From: an uncultured Sphingobacteriales bacterium
Lineage (GTDB): Bacteria; Bacteroidota; Bacteroidia; Chitinophagales; Chitinophagaceae
Direction: 5' to 3'
Length of the DNA: 17,396 nucleotides
Assembly: GCA_946479435.1 (NCBI GenBank)
Contig: CAMLFX010000072.1
Coordinates: 1-17,396, forward strand
In this document: positions 13,827 to 17,396 of the stretch, piece after piece
How positions within the stretch are numbered: position 1 is the stretch's first letter
Layout: the number at the start of each line of letters is the position of its first letter
Translations under genes and position numbers: made by a program
The notes under the pieces: model-generated
The model's input: the letters and a program-made list of their open reading frames with translations, nothing else
What the model was told of the DNA's origin: nothing
Database searches by the model: none

Positions 13827-14921
13827 TTCAAGCCCTTTTCTGATAATGCCTCCGGCTATTACGTCATCGCCTTCGTAAAAAACTGCTGACTGGCCTGGCG
13901 CTATACTGTGCACTGAATGCTCAAAATGCACATGCACAAGGTCACCTTCAGGTTGCAATATACTTGTTGAACCGGGATCCTTATAGCGTATTTTAGTTGT
14001 AGCCTCCATACCGGGGGCGATACTGGCATATTTCACCATATTAAGCCCGCCTACAACCATGCCGTTTTCCTGCAATTCATGTGCTTCACCCAGCACTATA
14101 GTATTGGTTTCGGGTACAATCTTCGTAACAAACATGGGCTTGCCAAGTGCTATATCCAGTCCTTTGCGCTGGCCTATAGTATAAAAAGGGTACCCGCGGT
14201 GCTTACCTACTACTTTGCCATCTGCAAGCACAAAATTGCCACCATCTACCTCTTGTTCCAAAGTAGGTATTTGCCTTTTCAGGAAGCCGCGGTAGTCATT
14301 ATCAGGTACAAAGCATATTTCATAGCTTTCTGCTTTTTTCGATAGCTCTTTATAACCCATATCGTAAGCCAGTTGGCGCACCTCAGTTTTCAGCATATCG
14401 CCTAATGGATACAAGCTACGGCTCAGGCAATCTTGTCCAAGGCCCCATAGCACATAGCTTTGGTCTTTGGTTAGGTCGCGCGCCTTTGAAAGAACAAACC
14501 GGCTGTTTTCCTCGCGTACCTTCACATAATGCCCTGTGGCTATAAAATCACAATTCAGTGCATTCGCACGCTTCAGCAGTGCTGACCATTTAATATGTGT
14601 ATTACAAAGCACACAAGGGTTAGGTGTGCGCCCCGCCATATACTCCTCAACAAAGTTATTGATCACATGGCCGCCAAATTCCTCGCGTATATCCAGTACA
14701 TAGTGCGGAAAGCCATGTTCCACAGCGGCCTGGCGTGCGTCGTTAAAAGAATCGAGATTGCAACAGCCTGTTTCTTTTTTTCCACCGCCGGCAGAGGCAT
14801 AGTCCCATGTTTTCATGGTTATACCCACCACTTCGTAACCTTGGTTATGAAGCATTAATGCAGTAACGGTACTGTCGATACCACCACTCATAGCTACTAA
14901 TACTTTCCCGTGCCTGCTCAT
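13818..14921 (-). CDS. mnmA: tRNA-specific 2-thiouridylase MnmA
   Basis: MnmA adds sulfur at position 2 of the wobble uridine in tRNAs for Lys, Glu and Gln, using ATP to adenylate the base and a persulfide relay for sulfur. The 367-residue protein has the PP-loop ATP motif SGGIDS at 12-17, GRTPNPCVLCN with Cys106 at the place of the catalytic cysteine of E. coli, and SYEICFV with Cys203 as the second catalytic cysteine. TGHYV, TKDQSYVLWGL and the C-terminal beta-barrel (PGQSAVFYEGDDVIAGG) are also typical. Length and start fit the family. It is divergent from aroB, with 148 bases between the two starts, and has its own -7 element. The lipoprotein gene follows 85 bases downstream in the same direction. 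Confidence 0.97.
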   Translation of the reverse strand: MSRHGKVLVAMSGGIDSTVTALMLHNQGYEVVGITMKTWDYASAGGGKKETGCCNLDSFNDARQAAVEHGFPHYVLDIREEFGGHVINNFVEEYMAGRTPNPCVLCNTHIKWSALLKRANALNCDFIATGHYVKVREENSRFVLSKARDLTKDQSYVLWGLGQDCLSRSLYPLGDMLKTEVRQLAYDMGYKELSKKAESYEICFVPDNDYRGFLKRQIPTLEQEVDGGNFVLADGKVVGKHRGYPFYTIGQRKGLDIALGKPMFVTKIVPETNTIVLGEAHELQENGMVVGGLNMVKYASIAPGMEATTKIRYKDPGSTSILQPEGDLVHVHFEHSVHSIAPGQSAVFYEGDDVIAGGIIRKGLELS

Positions 14922-14947
14922 ATATGTATTCTTATAAAAAGAGTCTG

Positions 14948-14955
14948 CAAAGTTA
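14948..14955 (-). promoter_or_regulatory. Bacteroidota -7 promoter element of mnmA (TAACTTTG)
   Basis: The minus strand reads TAACTTTG, a perfect TAnnTTTG and one of the commonest forms of this element, 26 bases before the mnmA ATG. No clear TTG is seen at the -33 distance. With the element at 15054 it makes the mnmA-aroB gap a divergent promoter region. Confidence 0.55.
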
Positions 14956-15053
14956 CGATTTTATGTTTTCCCGGCACCTGAAGTAATAAATGTCATTATA
15001 AGCCATTTTTATGTTCAAATAATAGTTAATGCTTTATGAGTCGGTTTAAATGA

Positions 15054-15061
15054 TAAATTTG
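15054..15061 (+). promoter_or_regulatory. Bacteroidota -7 promoter element of the aro operon (TAAATTTG)
   Basis: TAAATTTG is a perfect TAnnTTTG with only eight bases before the aroB ATG at 15070, so the leader would be at most a few bases. The -33 region has no exact TTG (TTTATG near 15033 is the closest). Confidence 0.55.
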
Positions 15062-15069
15062 GGCAGCCT

Positions 15070-16113
15070 ATGACTTTTTCTCAAAAATTTCCAACAGGGG
15101 AGGTTACTTATCTTTTGAACAGCTCATTCGATAGAATAAGCGACTTATGTGTAAAAGAGGAGTCGATCATTATTACAGATGCGAATATAGGAAAGTATCA
15201 TGCAGCATTATTTGATGGTTTTAAAGCTGTCATAACTATACAGCCTGGTGAGGCAAATAAATCGTTGAATAATATTACGCTGCTTACATCGCACATGATA
15301 GCGAAGCAAGCGCATCGTAAAACTACCATTATAGGTGTAGGAGGTGGGGTAATAACCGACCTTACAGGTTTTTTTGCATCTATATATATGCGTGGGGTAC
15401 GTTTTGGTTTTGTACCTACCACCATTTTGGGTATGGTTGATGCCGCGGTGGGTGGCAAAAATGGTATAAATGTCGGTTTACAAAAAAACCTGCTTGGTAC
15501 TATACACCAGCCCGACTTTATTCTTTACGATCATAAACTGCTTCATACATTACCTGTTGCTGAATGGAATAATGGCTTTGCAGAGGTAATAAAATATGCT
15601 TGTTTGTTTGATGAACCTATGTTTGCCAGCTTGTCGAAATATGATATCAGATACTACCGCAACGATGAACATGCTTTAGGCAGGCTTATAGATACCTGTG
15701 TTACCTACAAAAACGAAATAGTGCTGGCCGATGAACAGGAGCATGGTAAGCGTAAGCTATTGAACTTCGGGCACACCGCCGGCCATGCTTTCGAAACTAT
15801 ATGCCGTATACCACACGGGCATGCAATAGCTTTGGGTATGATCGTATCGTGCATTGTATCTGAATATGTTGTTGGCCTGCATAGCTCTGTAAAGAATAAG
15901 CTGGCCACATTGCTACTCAGGTACCAATTGCCGATAACTATAGATTTTGCCCCTGAAAAAGTAATTGAAGTGTTGCGCATGGATAAAAAACGAAATGAAG
16001 CAACTATAGATTTTGTAATGCTGAATAGCATTGGTAAGCCAATAGTAAAGGGAATACCATTCAATGTTATTCACGAAGCACTAAATACTTTCTGCCATGC
16101 GAGCAGAGTGTAG
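15070..16113 (+). CDS. aroB: 3-Dehydroquinate synthase
   Basis: AroB cyclises DAHP to 3-dehydroquinate, the second shikimate step, using NAD+ and a divalent metal. The 347-residue protein shows the NAD-binding GVGGGVITDLTGFFAS (89-104), PTTILGMVDAAVGGKNGIN and KNLLGTIHQP. The metal ligands are Glu172 in AEVIKYA, His235 in LNFGHTAGHAFE and His249 in IPHGHAIALGM; the 63-residue distance from Glu172 to His235 equals that in the E. coli enzyme. The usual HGEA of the last motif is HGHA here. The start ATG fits the promoter element just upstream. The gene overlaps aroA by 17 bases and heads the aroB-aroA-aroC run. Confidence 0.96.
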   Translation: MTFSQKFPTGEVTYLLNSSFDRISDLCVKEESIIITDANIGKYHAALFDGFKAVITIQPGEANKSLNNITLLTSHMIAKQAHRKTTIIGVGGGVITDLTGFFASIYMRGVRFGFVPTTILGMVDAAVGGKNGINVGLQKNLLGTIHQPDFILYDHKLLHTLPVAEWNNGFAEVIKYACLFDEPMFASLSKYDIRYYRNDEHALGRLIDTCVTYKNEIVLADEQEHGKRKLLNFGHTAGHAFETICRIPHGHAIALGMIVSCIVSEYVVGLHSSVKNKLATLLLRYQLPITIDFAPEKVIEVLRMDKKRNEATIDFVMLNSIGKPIVKGIPFNVIHEALNTFCHASRV

Positions 16114-17371
16114 GTTCGGTTCTTTGCATGGCGAAATAATTATCCCGCCATCAAAAAGTATGATGCAGCGTGTATGTGCAGCAGCCTTGCTTAATAAAGG
16201 TACAACGGTCATTAAAAACTTCGGTACGTCTGATGATGACAAAGCTGCATTACAACTAATACAACAACTGGGCGCTAGTATTACGCATCAAACAGATAAG
16301 CTTATCATTACCAGCAATGGCATAGAACCGGTTAGCAATGAATTGCATTGTGGTGAAAGTGGCCTTGCCGCACGTTTATTTATACCTATTGCAGCTACCG
16401 GCACAAAACAACTGCTTATTACCGGTAGTGGTAGTTTACTAACCCGCCCTTTTAATACGTATGAAAATGTGTTACCGCTACTTGGGGTAAACATTGAAAA
16501 TAATAATGGCCGTTTACCATTCTTAATAGGTGGGCCATTGCAACCACGCGATATTATTATCGATGGTTCGTTTAGTTCGCAATTTCTTAGCGGCTTATTA
16601 TTTGCTTTTGCATTTACTGTTATAGAGCCTTGTACAATTACCGTAACAAATCTGCAAAGCAAGCCCTATATCGATATGACATTATCGGTATTGGAAATAT
16701 TTGGCAGGCAGATAGGTAATAATAATTATGAAACTTTCTATATAGACCCTGCAAACTTCATACCTACTGAAAACAACGAAATAACTATTGAAGGGGACTG
16801 GAGTAGTGCGGCGGCTATTTTAGTTGGTGCCGCTATAAGTGGCGAGGTGGCAATAGACGGGCTCAACGAACATTCATTACAAGCCGATAAGCGTATTATG
16901 GATGTATTGTTTCAAACCGGTGCGCATTTAACTTTGGCTGAAACGTGGGTGCAAGTAAGTAGTGCCGATGTTCTAGCACCTTTTGACTTTGATGCAACTC
17001 ATGCACCGGACTTATTCCCTGTTTTATCGGTGCTTGCTGCTTGTTGCGATGGGGAAAGCAGTATAAAGGGCATCCACAGGTTGATACATAAAGAAAGCAA
17101 CCGTATAGAAAGTATATCTGAGATGCTGGATAAGCTTGGGGTTATCTATTCTGTAGCTGACGATATCTTATTTATTGAAGGCAAAGAAATATTAGATAGC
17201 TGCACTATTGATTCCTATAACGATCACCGTATAGTAATGGCTGCAGCCATTGCAGCATTGCGTTGCGATGGAAAGATAACGATTATCAATGCAGAAGCTG
17301 TCAGTAAATCCTATCCCGATTTTTTCTCACATTTGCGTGCACTGGGCGCTAATTGCCAACTAAAAGATTAG
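16097..17371 (+). CDS. aroA: 3-Phosphoshikimate 1-carboxyvinyltransferase (EPSP synthase)
   Basis: AroA joins shikimate 3-phosphate and phosphoenolpyruvate to EPSP, the sixth shikimate step. The 424-residue protein shows IPPSKSMMQR (Lys20, Ser21, Arg25), GESGLAAR at 86-93, LLTRPF (Arg117), GSFSSQFLSG, EGDWSSAAA, HAPDLFP with the catalytic Asp305, HKESNRI (Glu333, Arg336), NDHR (Arg378) and AVSKSYPDFF (Lys404). These match the substrate-binding set of the E. coli enzyme except for two positions: Glu87 replaces Asn94, and Asn335 replaces the Asp of KESDRI. The start inside the end of aroB is chosen because it leaves the usual short N-terminus before PPSKS. The overlap suggests translational coupling. 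aroC follows after three bases. Confidence 0.95.
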   Translation: MRAECRFGSLHGEIIIPPSKSMMQRVCAAALLNKGTTVIKNFGTSDDDKAALQLIQQLGASITHQTDKLIITSNGIEPVSNELHCGESGLAARLFIPIAATGTKQLLITGSGSLLTRPFNTYENVLPLLGVNIENNNGRLPFLIGGPLQPRDIIIDGSFSSQFLSGLLFAFAFTVIEPCTITVTNLQSKPYIDMTLSVLEIFGRQIGNNNYETFYIDPANFIPTENNEITIEGDWSSAAAILVGAAISGEVAIDGLNEHSLQADKRIMDVLFQTGAHLTLAETWVQVSSADVLAPFDFDATHAPDLFPVLSVLAACCDGESSIKGIHRLIHKESNRIESISEMLDKLGVIYSVADDILFIEGKEILDSCTIDSYNDHRIVMAAAIAALRCDGKITIINAEAVSKSYPDFFSHLRALGANCQLKD

Positions 17372-17374
17372 TAC

Positions 17375-17396
17375 ATGAACAGCTTTGGAAGAATAT
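17375..17396 (+). CDS. aroC: Chorismate synthase, first seven codons only (window edge)
   Basis: An ATG three bases after the aroA stop opens a frame reading MNSFGRI up to the window end. This is the usual beginning of chorismate synthases in this phylum (MNSFG followed by FR and then GESHG in the full protein). Chorismate synthase makes chorismate from EPSP, the step directly after AroA, so the context supports the call. Only seven residues are visible, so the identification rests on the short match plus gene order. Confidence 0.75.

Noticed and set aside
14922..15069. Riboswitch or small RNA between mnmA and aroB
   Set aside because: Both divergent genes have -7 elements close to their starts, leaving no leader long enough for a riboswitch, and I see no stable hairpin in the gap.
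16288..16662. 124-codon open frame on the minus strand inside aroA
   Set aside because: It lies wholly within a well-recognised gene and encodes no recognisable protein. The same applies to those at 15705-16064 (in aroB), 5299-5595 (in lpdA) and 1644-1982 (in the secreted protein gene).

Overview
The window is ordinary-looking chromosome from a member of the Bacteroidota, probably a Chitinophagaceae-like or Sphingobacteriales-like lineage. Three things point there. Several secreted proteins end in C-terminal sorting domains of the type IX secretion system (T9SS), a Bacteroidota-specific route. Perfect copies of the Bacteroidota -7 promoter element TAnnTTTG lie just upstream of many start codons. 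Genes mostly lack a Shine-Dalgarno sequence. The finer placement is inference from protein style only.

Layout. (1) 1-3978: the 3' part of lipB (its start is outside the window), an unknown two-helix membrane protein, a convergent secreted protein that shares its stop-codon bases with it, and an APC-family amino acid permease with a complete promoter. (2) 3979-5956: a small His-rich membrane protein flanked by two hairpins, then lpdA (E3) closed by a strong terminator. (3) 6002-10079: two large tandem paralogous cell-surface proteins (GEVED domain, four fibronectin type III repeats, T9SS sorting domain), each followed by its own strong terminator. (4) 10062-13826: an RsmB-type rRNA cytosine methyltransferase, butted end to end against a convergent two-gene unit of a lipoprotein and a T9SS-exported subtilisin-like protease. 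(5) 13818-17396: mnmA (tRNA 2-thiolation) divergent from a tight shikimate operon aroB-aroA-aroC, of which only the first seven codons of aroC are inside the window.

How the genes work together. lipB and lpdA both serve lipoate-dependent dehydrogenase complexes, but they lie about 3.8 kb apart and are not one operon. aroB, aroA and aroC supply chorismate for aromatic amino acids. mnmA and the RsmB-like enzyme modify tRNA and rRNA. The two GEVED/FN3 proteins, the protease and probably the secreted protein at 1391-2176 are envelope or extracellular proteins that would use the T9SS machine encoded elsewhere. I see no mobile element, CRISPR array, tRNA, rRNA, defence island or biosynthetic cluster, and no gene-free stretch over 300 bases.

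I did not find a convincing undescribed system. The observations most worth a second look are the uneven conservation between the tandem surface proteins (one FN3 repeat far more conserved than the rest), a set of promoters placed so close to start codons that the mRNAs should be leaderless or nearly so, and the lipoprotein-protease pair.
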